NCBI GenBank assembly: GCA_963770485.1
Contig: CAVYPX010000016.1
Location: forward strand, 868,001 to 932,000
Length of the DNA stretch: 64,000 nt
Origin: CAVVEC01 sp963770485
GTDB lineage: Bacteria; Acidobacteriota; Terriglobia; Terriglobales; Acidobacteriaceae
Direction: 5' to 3'
Made by a program: the position numbers and the translations under genes. The notes below the pieces were generated by a model, which saw nothing but the letters and a program-made list of their open reading frames with translations, was not told the DNA's origin and made no database searches. Of this stretch, positions 8,361 through 16,092 are shown piece after piece. Within the stretch, counting starts at the first letter, position 1; the number at the start of each line of letters is the position of its first letter.

Positions 8361-9134
8361 CTACCGCACCACGCCTTCCAGCGGGGAACTGGCAGTCGCA
8401 TACAGCTTCTTGGGCATGCGTCCAGCGAGAAAAGCCTGGCGTCCGGCGAGTACGGCGTGCTTCATGGCTTCCGCCATCAGCACCGGGTCCTGTGCCCCCG
8501 CGATTCCTGTGTTCATCAGTACCGCATCCGCTCCCAGCTCCATTGCGATCACCGCGTCGGACGCCGTGCCCACGCCCGCATCCAGGATCAGCGGCACGCC
8601 GGTAATCATCTCGCGCAGGATACGAATATGGGCGGCGTTCTGTACACCCAGGCCGCTGCCGATGGGCGCACCCAAGGGCATAATTGCGCTGGCGCCCGCG
8701 TCCAGCAGGCGCTTGGCAACAACGATGTCGTCCGACGTGTAGGGAAGAACCGTGAAGCCCTCTTTCACCAAAACGCGTGTAGCTTCGAGCGTGGCCTGCA
8801 CATCGGGATAGAGCGTCGCCTGATCTCCGATCACTTCCAGCTTGACCCAATCCGATAGTCCGACCTCGCGCCCCAGGCGCGCCGCGCGAATCGCCTCGTC
8901 GGCGGTGTAGCAGCCCGCTGTGTTAGGCAGCAGGAAATATTTCTTGGGATCAATGTAGTCGAGCAGCGATTCCTTGCTGCGGTCCAGATTCACGCGGCGC
9001 ACTGCAACCGTGACCATTTCCGCGGCACTGGCCTCGAGCGCACGCGCCGTTTCCTGAAACGACTTGTATTTACCCGTCCCCACGATCAGGCGGGAACGGA
9101 ACTCGCGGCCAGCAATGATCAATGAGTCCGTCAT
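8361..9134 (-). CDS. thiG: Thiazole synthase ThiG
   Basis: A 257-residue TIM-barrel enzyme that builds the thiazole phosphate ring of thiamine from deoxyxylulose phosphate, dehydroglycine and ThiS thiocarboxylate. Diagnostic stretches are SRLIVGTGKYKSF, TVAVRRVN, LPNTAGCYTADEA (Schiff-base region near VKLEVIGD), IMPLGAPIGSGLG and VPLILDAGVGTASDA. The ATG at 9134 begins at the canonical MTDSLIIAGREF; a longer frame to 9185 has no homologous content. No other thi gene is adjacent, so the pathway must be encoded elsewhere. I looked for a TPP riboswitch upstream and found none. Confidence 0.96.
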   Translation of the reverse strand: MTDSLIIAGREFRSRLIVGTGKYKSFQETARALEASAAEMVTVAVRRVNLDRSKESLLDYIDPKKYFLLPNTAGCYTADEAIRAARLGREVGLSDWVKLEVIGDQATLYPDVQATLEATRVLVKEGFTVLPYTSDDIVVAKRLLDAGASAIMPLGAPIGSGLGVQNAAHIRILREMITGVPLILDAGVGTASDAVIAMELGADAVLMNTGIAGAQDPVLMAEAMKHAVLAGRQAFLAGRMPKKLYATASSPLEGVVR

Positions 9135-9341
9135 GCTTCTATTGTAATGTAATGAGAAGCTTACCCGCAGGGATGCACGGCACAACCCGCGTGGTGAGGC
9201 GTAAATCAGCGGCGAAGGCGGCCGCTTGGCAATCTGGCTGCCAACAACGAGCGCGACTTATCCACACTTGACGGCGGGCGCGGCTGCGTGTAGCTTGGCC
9301 TCCGCCGGGAAATCCGTACAAAATTACTCAAGGAGGCTGCT

Positions 9342-10250
9342 ATGCAGCGGAAAGCCATTTGGACCGTCATTGCGTTTGTGTTGTTGGCAACACTGGCTGT
9401 TGCTCAGGCTCAGCAGGATTACCTCGATGTGTACACGGTTCAGGTAAAACCCGAAAAACGGGCGGACTTCGATGCCATCTCGAAAAAAATGGTGGCGGCG
9501 AATCGGCAAAACAAGGGCGATACCTGGCTGGCCATGGAGGCCGCTTACGGTCCCGGGGACCGGGTCACCTTTGTCAGCACGCGCCACAGCTATGCAGAAG
9601 CCGAAGAAGCCAGCGGCGCTTTTTATCAGGCGCTGCAAAAGGCTTTCGGGAAAGCTGGAAGTGACAAGGCGCTGCAGGATTTCAACCAATGCATCATAAG
9701 TTCGCACTCCGAATTCCGTCGCCGCCGCTGGGATCTGGGCAGCAATCCATCCGACAGCCCGGAGGCCATGGCGAAGTTGGTGGGTGAGGCGCGCTGGCTG
9801 CGCACCGTCGTGGTGCATGTGAAGCCGGGACAGATAGCCAGTTTCGAGGCGCTGGAGAAAGAACTGAAGACTGCGCGAGAGAAAGCCTCGCCACCCCAAA
9901 CCGTGCTGATCTCCGAGGCAGTTGCCGGGCAGGAAGGCACGGTCTTTTACGTGACCATGCTGCAAAACTCTCTTGGGGGATTTGACGGGCTCCCATCGTT
10001 CAAGCAGATGTTGGGAGACGAAGGCTATGACAGGTTCCTGAAAGCAAATGTTGAGACGATTTCGGGCACAGAGACGGTGATCAACCGCTTCTTGCCTGAC
10101 CTTAGCAACGCTCCGGAACAGGTAGCCTCGATTGCGCCGGATTATTGGAGACCGAAGGCTGCGGCGGTCAATGCCAAGGCCAGCACCACCAAGAAAGGCG
10201 TGGTCAACGCAGGCGACAAGAGCAAGATGGAAGAGAACGCGAAGCAGTAA
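9342..10250 (+). CDS. Secreted hypothetical protein with two similar alpha/beta halves
   Basis: A 302-residue protein with signal peptide MQRKAIWTVIAFVLLATLAV ending at AQAQ. Two parts start alike: YLDVYTVQVKPEKRADFDAI (about 27-46) and RTVVVHVKPGQIASFEALEK further on. Each is followed by an amphipathic helix, as in ferredoxin-like dimeric alpha/beta barrel (ABM/NIPSNAP-like) domains. I infer an internal duplication, possibly binding a small ligand in the periplasm; no catalytic residues are evident. The start is supported by AAGGAGG just upstream. The C-terminal 35 residues are lysine-rich and likely disordered. Confidence 0.75.
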   Translation: MQRKAIWTVIAFVLLATLAVAQAQQDYLDVYTVQVKPEKRADFDAISKKMVAANRQNKGDTWLAMEAAYGPGDRVTFVSTRHSYAEAEEASGAFYQALQKAFGKAGSDKALQDFNQCIISSHSEFRRRRWDLGSNPSDSPEAMAKLVGEARWLRTVVVHVKPGQIASFEALEKELKTAREKASPPQTVLISEAVAGQEGTVFYVTMLQNSLGGFDGLPSFKQMLGDEGYDRFLKANVETISGTETVINRFLPDLSNAPEQVASIAPDYWRPKAAAVNAKASTTKKGVVNAGDKSKMEENAKQ

Positions 10251-10276
10251 GGAATACTTCAACGAAAGCAGTTCTT

Positions 10277-10320
10277 CGGGGGCCCTATTTTTCGCAAAGA
10301 TCACGAAAAATGGGGCCCCG
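10277..10320. repeat. Long inverted repeat (hairpin)
   Basis: Arms CGGGGGCCCTATTTTTCG and CGAAAAATGGGGCCCCG pair almost fully around a 9-nt loop. It lies 27 bp after the stop of the 9342 gene and could terminate it, or belong to the repeat cluster that continues to 10488. Confidence 0.7.
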
Positions 10321-10388
10321 GCGAATGTTAATCAACCCAGGTCAGCGTCCAAGAAACGGACGCGAACCTGGGGCACCAAGCGACATGA

Positions 10389-10488
10389 CATTCCGCCTCC
10401 CACCCTTCCGCAAAAGGCGCGGAAGGATGGGGCACCCCTCAGTCTTGCGCTGTACGATAAAATCTTAGGAAAGGGTGGGCCAGCCCCC
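10389..10488 (+). repeat. Dispersed ~100-bp repeat, copy A
   Basis: Roughly 80% identical to the complement of 23402-23502, from CATTCC.GCCTCCCACCCTT to GGGCCAGCCCCC. It carries a perfect hairpin CCTTCCGC (10404-10411) / GCGGAAGG (10419-10426). The corresponding stem in copy B keeps pairing through a compensatory change. The two copies face each other across the accessory island. Confidence 0.85.
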
Positions 10489-10500
10489 AAAGTCTTTAGC

Positions 10501-10686
10501 CTACTCCGAAGTTGACGGCGGGCCTAATTCAGGGTTTCTCACGGCTTGTAGCACGAAATCAAGCTCGGTACCGTCAACATCTAGTCTTTCTTCCGCATAC
10601 TGCCCGTAGAGGAAGCGGTAAAGAGCGGCCTTGGCTAGTTTTTCCGTGGCATGGCCGATCTGGCGTATATAGTCGTCACCGAGCAT
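10501..10686 (-). CDS. Small hypothetical protein (61 aa)
   Basis: Not recognised. The ATG at 10686 has a very good AGGAGG eight bases upstream on the minus strand, which is the main reason to call it. The product is a soluble, mostly helical, acidic peptide starting MLGDDYIRQIGHATEKLAKA. The opening resembles the N-termini of some DUF6483-type proteins, but that is only an impression. It lies immediately inside repeat copy A at the left edge of the accessory island. Confidence 0.55.
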   Translation of the reverse strand: MLGDDYIRQIGHATEKLAKAALYRFLYGQYAEERLDVDGTELDFVLQAVRNPELGPPSTSE

Positions 10687-10948
10687 GCCTGCGTCCTCCT
10701 ATAAGCGGTCGAGTTTAAGCGACCGTGGGCTGCGATTGAACACGCGCGCGCGCGTCCAAATCATACGCCTACCAAAATGAAATTAGGACACGACCCCGCT
10801 GCCCGGTAGTGTCTGAGATTCTGCGTTGGTGGAAATCTCTAACCCGTTGCGCCTTCCGCGTATTCAATCTTTACCAGTCCAAGGGCTTTCAGTTGAACCC
10901 CGCTGTTTGAAACACGAATGGCAGTACGGTGAACCCTGCACCTCGGCA
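10687..10948. other. Intergenic region, no gene seen
   Basis: Contains a short alternating CG tract (CACGCGCGCGCGCG at 10740-10753) and GGTAGTGTCTGA (10804-10815), similar to the arm of the palindrome at 12065. No frame with convincing start and codon use was found. Confidence 0.5.
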
Positions 10949-11857
10949 TCATTGTGCCACACCTTCCGAAAGCATGGCCCGAACCTTCTTCCAAGCCGGG
11001 ACATCGTCAAAGTTCCATCGCTCTATCGAAGTGCACCTTACCTCCGGCAGTGAGAACCAATTCAGAGTTTTCAAGCAGAGCGCGGACACGGTAACGCTCA
11101 GGCTCATTGCAAGTTCGATTGTTTTCTCGAATTTCTGGCATAGTGCCCTAATCCTCGCGTCATCTTCGCCTCCTGTGATGTGAATAGTGTAAGCATCCCC
11201 TCGCGTCGTCTGATCCCACAGGAATGCGAGCGAGTACGCGGTCGGGTGGCAGAGCCCACACAGCTCATCATATAGGCTGCTAAAGCTCACGCGGTCTTCT
11301 GCGGGCAAACCTATCGCATTCCGGTAGTCCTTGGGCTTGAGGGCTGTGTGGCTTGCGGGATTCGTGGCTCCGTCGCCTTTGCCGGTCTTTCTTGCGTATA
11401 CGAAATGTATGAGGCGCTCCTCCAACTCCTTCGCGATGAACAGCTCCTCTAAGCGTCCTTCTAGAGCAGATTCGATCATCATTCGATTACCAGCAAGCGT
11501 AAACGGCACTGGAGCCAAAGAATAATTTGCGTCCAACGCGCCCTCAACCAATCCCCTCAAGTTTGCAGCAAAGCTCAAAAGATTCGCTGGAGCATTGAAT
11601 GCGGATGCGCATCCGGCTTGCCATCGCTGGTGCCTCATTAGGTTCAGCGCGGCAGCCCAGTACACTCGAAGCAATGTCTCTCTCCAATAGACTTGGTTCA
11701 TTTTTTCCGAAAGATTCTTGATGCCCTCATACTTGCTGGTGCCCATGAACTCATACTGCTTGCCGATGAAGTCCCTCGAGACATCCGCGTACAACTTCGC
11801 AGTGAACACGCCCATCCTCCCGAAAAGTTCCGCATCGAACTGGCGGGCATTTTTCAT
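10949..11857 (-). CDS. Hypothetical helical protein
   Basis: A protein of about 302 residues, not recognised by family. It is predicted all-helical with no signal peptide or membrane span. The pattern SLYDELCGLCHPTAYS, following a helix bundle, is reminiscent of HEPN-like and DUF5677-like proteins where a conserved H-P ends a helix pair; this is weak evidence. The ATG at 11857 is preferred; a GTG three codons upstream (11866) is possible. It is a single gene, convergent with nothing nearby, in the accessory island, and is followed on the minus strand only by the small ORF at 10501. Confidence 0.6.
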   Translation of the reverse strand: MKNARQFDAELFGRMGVFTAKLYADVSRDFIGKQYEFMGTSKYEGIKNLSEKMNQVYWRETLLRVYWAAALNLMRHQRWQAGCASAFNAPANLLSFAANLRGLVEGALDANYSLAPVPFTLAGNRMMIESALEGRLEELFIAKELEERLIHFVYARKTGKGDGATNPASHTALKPKDYRNAIGLPAEDRVSFSSLYDELCGLCHPTAYSLAFLWDQTTRGDAYTIHITGGEDDARIRALCQKFEKTIELAMSLSVTVSALCLKTLNWFSLPEVRCTSIERWNFDDVPAWKKVRAMLSEGVAQ

Positions 11858-12064
11858 GCTGCTCACCGTCGAATAAGGCTAGGGCGAGTAAATATCCCCG
11901 GCAGAGCCGGGGGGCCTTTCGGTTGCTGGCCTCTCAATATAGGGCGTTGCGAACGATGGTATCACCGGTTTCTTGGGCAGCAACGCAGAATTCAGACACT
12001 AACCCGCTGCCCCGGCCAACTGCAATTCGCCCATCCCGTCCCGGAGCCCACGCCCCCGCCGGTC

Positions 12065-12091
12065 GGTAGTGGCTGAAATTCAGCCACTACC
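12065..12091. repeat. 27-bp perfect palindrome
   Basis: GGTAGTGGCTGAA, one central A, then the exact complement. It can fold into a 13-bp hairpin. Position in the repeat cluster beside the CTACATGTAG element suggests a mobile or recombination-related sequence rather than a terminator, since no T run follows. Confidence 0.85.
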
Positions 12092-12134
12092 CGCCGGTCC
12101 GAGGTGTAGCAAAATCCCCTCAGGTCGTAGTACC

Positions 12135-12151
12135 CCCTACATGTAGTTGAC
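12135..12151 (+). repeat. Dispersed repeat with core CCCTACATGTAGTTGAC, copy 1
   Basis: The 17-bp core is exact at 12135, 23223/24 and 27764. The similarity extends loosely to flanking GGTGTAGC on the left and CAAAAGTG on the right. The core contains the palindrome CTACATGTAG. Confidence 0.8.
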
Positions 12152-12407
12152 GGGATAGGAGCTAGAGCCATCCAAAAGTGCACCCCCCCAGGCGGGGGCC
12201 GTAAATGTTCGCATAGCTGATCTTATGGCCGAATCGATGGTTGGTGGAACGGCACGTCCACCGAGCGGAAGTGATTCACCGTAAGATTTCCAGAGTCTTG
12301 GTCCTCGACCTTTCTGGCAAACAAAGCGGTGCTCACGCACCGCCCAGGAGAGTCTCCGTCCTTGACAACGCCTTCGCTCTTATTGAGGGCCAACCGCCCC
12401 GTCCCAG

Positions 12408-13076
12408 TCAGCTTTCTTGAGAAGATGATCCTAGTAAACGTTTAGCCGAATATCTCACAAATTTGTCATTCGCCTGCAGAAACGGTTCCATTGATCGCTC
12501 GTATTGCTGCGAGCCTGTTAGTTTCCGCAGGGCACTACAGCAACTCAAGTAGTCGATACACAAGGTTCGGTCTGTACTTGTCGGACTCACTCCAAGTTTC
12601 TTGTACTGCTCATACCTTAGCCGCAACTGCGGTACTGCTTGAAGGTCGCGTAACGTTTCAATTGCTTGATAAAAATTGGAAACCGGCGGGGACTGTTTGG
12701 CAATCCTCTCCCTAATAAACAACGACACCTTCGCTCGATCAGTGAGCCTCGCCAAGACAGAGACTATATTCCTCCAGGTGACATCATCACCGTTTCTCAT
12801 GATAACTTCCAATATTTTTTCATCATCTTCTGAGATTCTTGGTTTTGCGCGATACGCCGCGCACAAATCTAGTTTTTCTTGCGGTGATAGATCTGCCCAC
12901 GTCTTCTCGAAGTCTTTGGCTTTCAATTCTAGCCCATCTTCGAGGAACTTAGAACTCAGAATCTCAAGACTCGGCTTGCCACGATAAACTCGGAGCCATC
13001 TAGATTCCCGCACCAGTGGGTGTGAGTGGCTCCTGTTCACATCCTGTTTCACGCGTTTCTTGTCGGCTTTGCTCAT
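12408..13076 (-). CDS. Hypothetical protein
   Basis: A protein of about 222 residues, not recognised. It is soluble, charged and largely helical, with no signal peptide. The start is uncertain: ATG 13076 (MSKADKKRVKQDVN) is preferred; a GTG at 13115 would add 13 basic residues. Helical pairs in the C-terminal half (LRLRYEQYKKLG, DYLSCCSALRKLTG) could be HEAT-like, but repeats are not clear. Codon use is less GC-biased than the flanking housekeeping genes, in line with an acquired gene. Confidence 0.55.
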   Translation of the reverse strand: MSKADKKRVKQDVNRSHSHPLVRESRWLRVYRGKPSLEILSSKFLEDGLELKAKDFEKTWADLSPQEKLDLCAAYRAKPRISEDDEKILEVIMRNGDDVTWRNIVSVLARLTDRAKVSLFIRERIAKQSPPVSNFYQAIETLRDLQAVPQLRLRYEQYKKLGVSPTSTDRTLCIDYLSCCSALRKLTGSQQYERSMEPFLQANDKFVRYSAKRLLGSSSQES

Positions 13077-13161
13077 AATGGCCTGGACCGGTCTCCTTTT
13101 CCTGTAATTCCACACCTAGTCGGCTTCCGGGTGGATATAAAGGGAGGGGCCACTCAGCTTG

Positions 13162-14109
13162 TCAAAAGAAGGAGTCAATAAATCCCTCACATCGCCCAAA
13201 TTGTACGCTCTTTATCACTCGTTTGCTCGGCTCGCATTGATACCAGCAAGTGTGAAAGCCGGTCGCGCGCTCATGGTCCCACTGCAGATAACAAATTTCA
13301 AAATTTGGGTCAAGGGCTTCTGCGGCTGTCTCGACCATCTTATGGGCAGCTTGTTGTATCAGATAAACCTGCAAAGCTTCCAGAGCAATGCCACCGGCAA
13401 GCACGCAGACTTCGGGATTGGCTAAGCAGCCTGGTGTGGCGAGGGCAATTGTGTCCTGAAACCCATTGCCAATCGGGTTGCACACGCCAAAATCGCACTC
13501 TGTGCCTGGAGTCAGACCGAGCAAGCTGCCCAGATCAAGCGGCCCGTACACCACCCGTGGCGGAAGCCCGAAAGTATCCTTTTCCTGCCAAACTCCCAGC
13601 GGAGGGCCAGACGGGCCTCCAGGGCTACCACTTCCCGCGCCACCTCCACCTCCGTTCCCACGTCCGCCTCCGCCGCCCCCTTCATCTATGATGGGGAGGT
13701 ACCAAGAAAAGTCGCCGCAGTTAAACGTTGGATATCCCAAGGGATCATTTGAAACATAGCCTTCATCAACGCCGTCCCCGCTTGGATCCCCGCAAACCAT
13801 CAGAAATTCCCCGCTCGGATCGACGAAGCTCAGCGGGTTATTGGCGACGTAAGCATAGCGGTTCCAGGTCTGCGGATTGCTCGGGTCCACCGCTGCCAAT
13901 CCCGCTGGATCAGGCGTAATCCAGCGTCCTTGTGTAGGATGGTACTCGCGGTTTTGCGTGTCAAACAAATCGCCAGCAATGCTCTGCGTCAATCGGGCAA
14001 ACGGTTCAAACGGTGGACCCGAAACCGCGTATTCTTCTCCGTAGGGTGCCCGTGCCACGTCAGAAAACATTGATCTGTTGATATTGGAATCAAACCGCAT
14101 CGTTCCCAA
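13162..14109 (-). pseudogene. Orphan 3' end of an RHS-repeat protein gene
   Basis: The frame carries the RHS-associated core signature REYHPTQGRWITPDPAGL and NRYAYVANNPLSFVDPSGE, then a glycine-rich linker (GGGGGGRGNGGGGG) and a unique C-terminal domain of about 150 residues. A normal RHS gene has thousands of bases of YD repeats upstream. Here an in-frame TAG lies two codons before the first possible start (TTG 14109), and another frame continues upstream, so the gene is cut off or frameshifted. RHS tips may be toxins, but this C-terminus has no motif I recognise. It is probably a silent 3' tip module left by recombination. Confidence 0.75.
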
Positions 14110-14228
14110 AAAGTTCTATCGCGCCGTCTACAAGGGTCGCTGTCTGCTGGTTGGATTCCATCCTTGTCATTCACTTGGAAGCCAGGATCGATATTCGCCA
14201 GGTCCCGCCCGCAGAGAAGAACCAGCCT

Positions 14229-14450
14229 TTACTTGCACGCCTTGACATCCCTATTTGCCTCTAACTTCCGATGACAATTGCGGCATACTGTTCTTTCGAA
14301 GAGAGGGTCTAGCTTCTCGGTGACAGGGTGGTCGAGTTCAAAACAGAAAACATCGGTCTCCGGGCAATAGAAGCACCGACTCGCATATTTCGTGGCCTTG
14401 CGGCGCATTTCAATGCGCCGTGCCCGCGTGATGGGATTCGGGTTCTTCAC
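14229..14450 (-). CDS. Small HNH-like zinc-binding protein (73 aa)
   Basis: The sequence has CFYC near the middle, then FELDHPVTEKLDP and TVCRNCHRKLE. CxxC-LDH-CxxCH is the layout of a minimal HNH/treble-clef fold, where the aspartate-histidine pair would be the catalytic region and the four cysteines bind zinc. At 73 residues it may be a nicking nuclease, an accessory protein, or only a DNA-binding zinc finger. Its start overlaps the end of the upstream gene by 4 bp, so they are translationally coupled. It ends the three-gene operon that starts with the excisionase-like gene. Confidence 0.65.
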   Translation of the reverse strand: MKNPNPITRARRIEMRRKATKYASRCFYCPETDVFCFELDHPVTEKLDPLFERTVCRNCHRKLEANRDVKACK

Positions 14451-14974
14451 GCACTTGTGTCCGGGCTGACATAGAGGCTGTCGAGTTGGTCTATGACACC
14501 CGCTTTTGCCAACATGGAAAGTTGATCGAAGTCGCTAATCAACTCGTGGCCGCCCACGGTTTTGTCGCGAAACTGTTCCAGGGTTGATGCGGATTCGTCC
14601 CCTCGCAGCACCCGCAAGTAGGTGGCCCGGTGACGGCCTGCAAGTTGGCGTTCGCGAGAACCGCGTGCCATCACATGCAGCGGGCCCCGATCCGTCATTA
14701 TTTCGACTCGCGCTGAATACGGGTCGCCAGCCTTGACGCGAACACGTTTCCCTGAACGACCCTGAATAAGCGCCGCAGGTAACAACTGGCGGATGGATTT
14801 AAGAGTGGTACCTTCAACCCGTGCGGCGTGCGAAAGACTCTTGGATTCTCCCTGTCGAACGCGGTTAATTGCAGCAAGGCCACGCACCCGAGCCTCTTGT
14901 TGGCGACGCGTCTGGCGGGCTTTTGGCTCGCGCGCGGTTCCCGGAATGGCCTTGCGACTGCGCATAAAGGACAT
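14447..14974 (-). CDS. Hypothetical basic protein
   Basis: A 175-residue protein, not recognised. The first 60 residues are strongly basic (arginine/lysine-rich, with KARQTRRQQEARVRGLAAI) and contain a possible short HTH (SLSHAARVEGTTLKSIRQLL). A beta-rich middle (VRVKAGDPYSARVEIMTDRG) follows, then an acidic helical C-terminus. The composition suggests nucleic-acid binding. It lies between an excisionase-like HTH gene (4-bp gap) and the small HNH-like gene (4-bp overlap), forming a tight operon read away from the Cas1 gene. Confidence 0.6.
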   Translation of the reverse strand: MSFMRSRKAIPGTAREPKARQTRRQQEARVRGLAAINRVRQGESKSLSHAARVEGTTLKSIRQLLPAALIQGRSGKRVRVKAGDPYSARVEIMTDRGPLHVMARGSRERQLAGRHRATYLRVLRGDESASTLEQFRDKTVGGHELISDFDQLSMLAKAGVIDQLDSLYVSPDTSA

Positions 14975-14978
14975 TTCC

Positions 14979-15257
14979 TCAGCGAGAGGCTTGCGCTCCG
15001 TGCCCGGTTGCGGTTAGTGGTGGATGACCGTCCACCTTCTGCTCATCGCGGGCTGGACGGCGATTCTGCTGTATGAACCGGCGTACTTCTGCTGATTCAA
15101 TCCGTACCGCCCGTCCACAACGAACGTGTGCCAGTTTCTTCTCGCGCAGCCACCGTCGCAGTGTTGGGACTGCAATGCACAATCTCGCCGCCACGTCCCG
15201 CAACGACAAAAGAATGGGCTCCGCTTGCACTTGTACTGGTCGCTTAGCTCGCAACAT
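14979..15257 (-). CDS. Excisionase/MerR-type helix-turn-helix protein
   Basis: A 92-residue protein with the HTH_17 layout LLSLRDVAARLCIAVPTLRRWLREKKL followed by the wing HVRCGRAVRIESAEVRRFI. This is the common excisionase-family DNA-binding domain, in which such small proteins direct recombinase reactions or act as local regulators. No integrase is found in the window, so its partner may be lost, elsewhere, or not an integrase. It is the first gene of a three-gene operon and is divergent from the CGNR-cas1 pair across a low-GC region with palindromes. Confidence 0.8.
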   Translation of the reverse strand: MLRAKRPVQVQAEPILLSLRDVAARLCIAVPTLRRWLREKKLAHVRCGRAVRIESAEVRRFIQQNRRPARDEQKVDGHPPLTATGHGAQASR

Positions 15258-15400
15258 AAAACCTCCCCACAGGTGCTTTCGAGTGAGTTTCTGCTATCAA
15301 CGGTAATATACCATGTGTCCGTTTACTACGTTGCACTATTTTGTGCGTTGTGATATCGTATGGTCTGACGTGATCTCTTGTGATCCGAAGGGAGGGGCCA
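15258..15400. promoter_or_regulatory. AT-rich divergent promoter region with palindromes and GTGAT iterations
   Basis: Between the divergent excisionase-like and CGNR-type genes. Visible signals are GGTA-ATA-TACC (15302-15312), GCAC-TATTTT-GTGC (15333-15346), and GTGAT at 15350, 15370 and 15380, that is at 20- and 10-bp spacing, matching helical phasing. The base composition is much richer in A/T than its surroundings. I infer operator sites for a local HTH protein; no promoter boxes can be assigned with confidence. Confidence 0.45.
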
Positions 15401-15964
15401 TTGCGGGGACCATCACGACCGAGTACCGAAGCACAGATGAAGTTTGACTTGCTGATGGAGATTTATGACAAGGGAAAAAGCACTGACACCAAGGCTCGTG
15501 CCGATCTTATTGCTAAGTTTCTGGCGGTTTCTCAGCCGGGCATCGAGGAGAAAATCAGTTGGGGATTCTTGTTTAAGGGACGTGCGACGGGCGAGATGGT
15601 AAGCATCGTGCATTGGGGCCTCGACGAGTTACGGGATGGTAGACCGTTTTTGCGTGAGAAACCCCTGAAAATCCTCCCTCCGCCAAAGTTTCAAGAGAGA
15701 TTCACGGACGGAATTCAGTGGGATCGCGACCGCAGCCGGATCATCCGGGTGGGGTCGGTCAATCTCAGGCAGTTGTTTCTGACACGGATTTTTGAATTAC
15801 TGACTGAGGTTGCCCCGTGGCTCCGGGTCTGCCAACGGCAAGAGTGCAGGCGGTTATTTCTATATCAGAGACCCAAGCAGATTTATTGCAGCGAAACTTG
15901 CGCTCAAAGGGTTCGGATGGAGCGCTTTTTGGCGCAGCGTGCGGTGGTTTCTGAGAAGCATTGA
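15401..15964 (+). CDS. CGNR-type zinc-finger protein
   Basis: A protein of about 187 residues. The C-terminal 45 residues form a CGNR-like zinc finger: WLRVCQRQECRRLFLYQR then YCSETCAQRVRMERFL, with four cysteines and the arginine-rich helix. The N-terminal domain (about 15-130) is an unassigned alpha/beta domain. CGNR proteins are generally taken as DNA-binding regulators. The start at TTG 15401 is preferred because AAGGGAGGGG sits five bases upstream; GTG 15380 lies before that site and ATG 15437 after it. It is the gene immediately upstream of cas1 on the same strand, 128 bp away, and divergent from the excisionase-like operon. Confidence 0.72.
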   Translation: MRGPSRPSTEAQMKFDLLMEIYDKGKSTDTKARADLIAKFLAVSQPGIEEKISWGFLFKGRATGEMVSIVHWGLDELRDGRPFLREKPLKILPPPKFQERFTDGIQWDRDRSRIIRVGSVNLRQLFLTRIFELLTEVAPWLRVCQRQECRRLFLYQRPKQIYCSETCAQRVRMERFLAQRAVVSEKH

Positions 15965-15986
15965 ATAAGCCATGTCGTCCACCTCC

Positions 15987-16092
15987 TATATCATTGATAT
16001 ATAATGGGATACGGGTAGTTCATAAATAAAGCGGGCTGAACGCCTGTTAGAGCAGACGAAACAGCCCTAACCACCATCGGAAGGATACTCCA
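15987..16092 (+). promoter_or_regulatory. Candidate promoter and structured leader of the Cas1 gene
   Basis: A 15-bp palindrome TATATCA-T-TGATATA (15987-16001) overlaps a perfect -10 box TATAAT (16000-16005). No good -35 is visible, so activation by a bound protein is possible. The leader then has the inverted pair GGGCTG (16033-16038) and CAGCCC (16062-16067), and ends with GGAAGGA eight bases before the ATG. Confidence 0.5.

Larger units (their letters stand above)
11858..12407. other. Non-coding, palindrome-rich stretch
   Basis: Holds a CCCCGGC/GCCGGGG hairpin (11896-11912), the 27-bp palindrome at 12065-12091 and the first copy of the CTACATGTAG repeat (12135). Minus-strand frames here lack start signals and plausible protein character, so I call no gene. 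Confidence 0.6.

Noticed and set aside
9135..9340. TPP riboswitch upstream of thiG
   Set aside because: The CTGAGA and ACC..GAACCTGA elements of the consensus are absent on the minus strand.
9324..10304. 326-residue minus-strand frame
   Set aside because: The opposite strand has a signal peptide, a strong ribosome-binding site and duplicated domains; the minus frame has none.
14979..15257. Evidence for a phage or integrative element with an integrase
   Set aside because: The excisionase-like HTH is present, but no integrase, phage structural gene, tRNA or att site could be recognised in the window.
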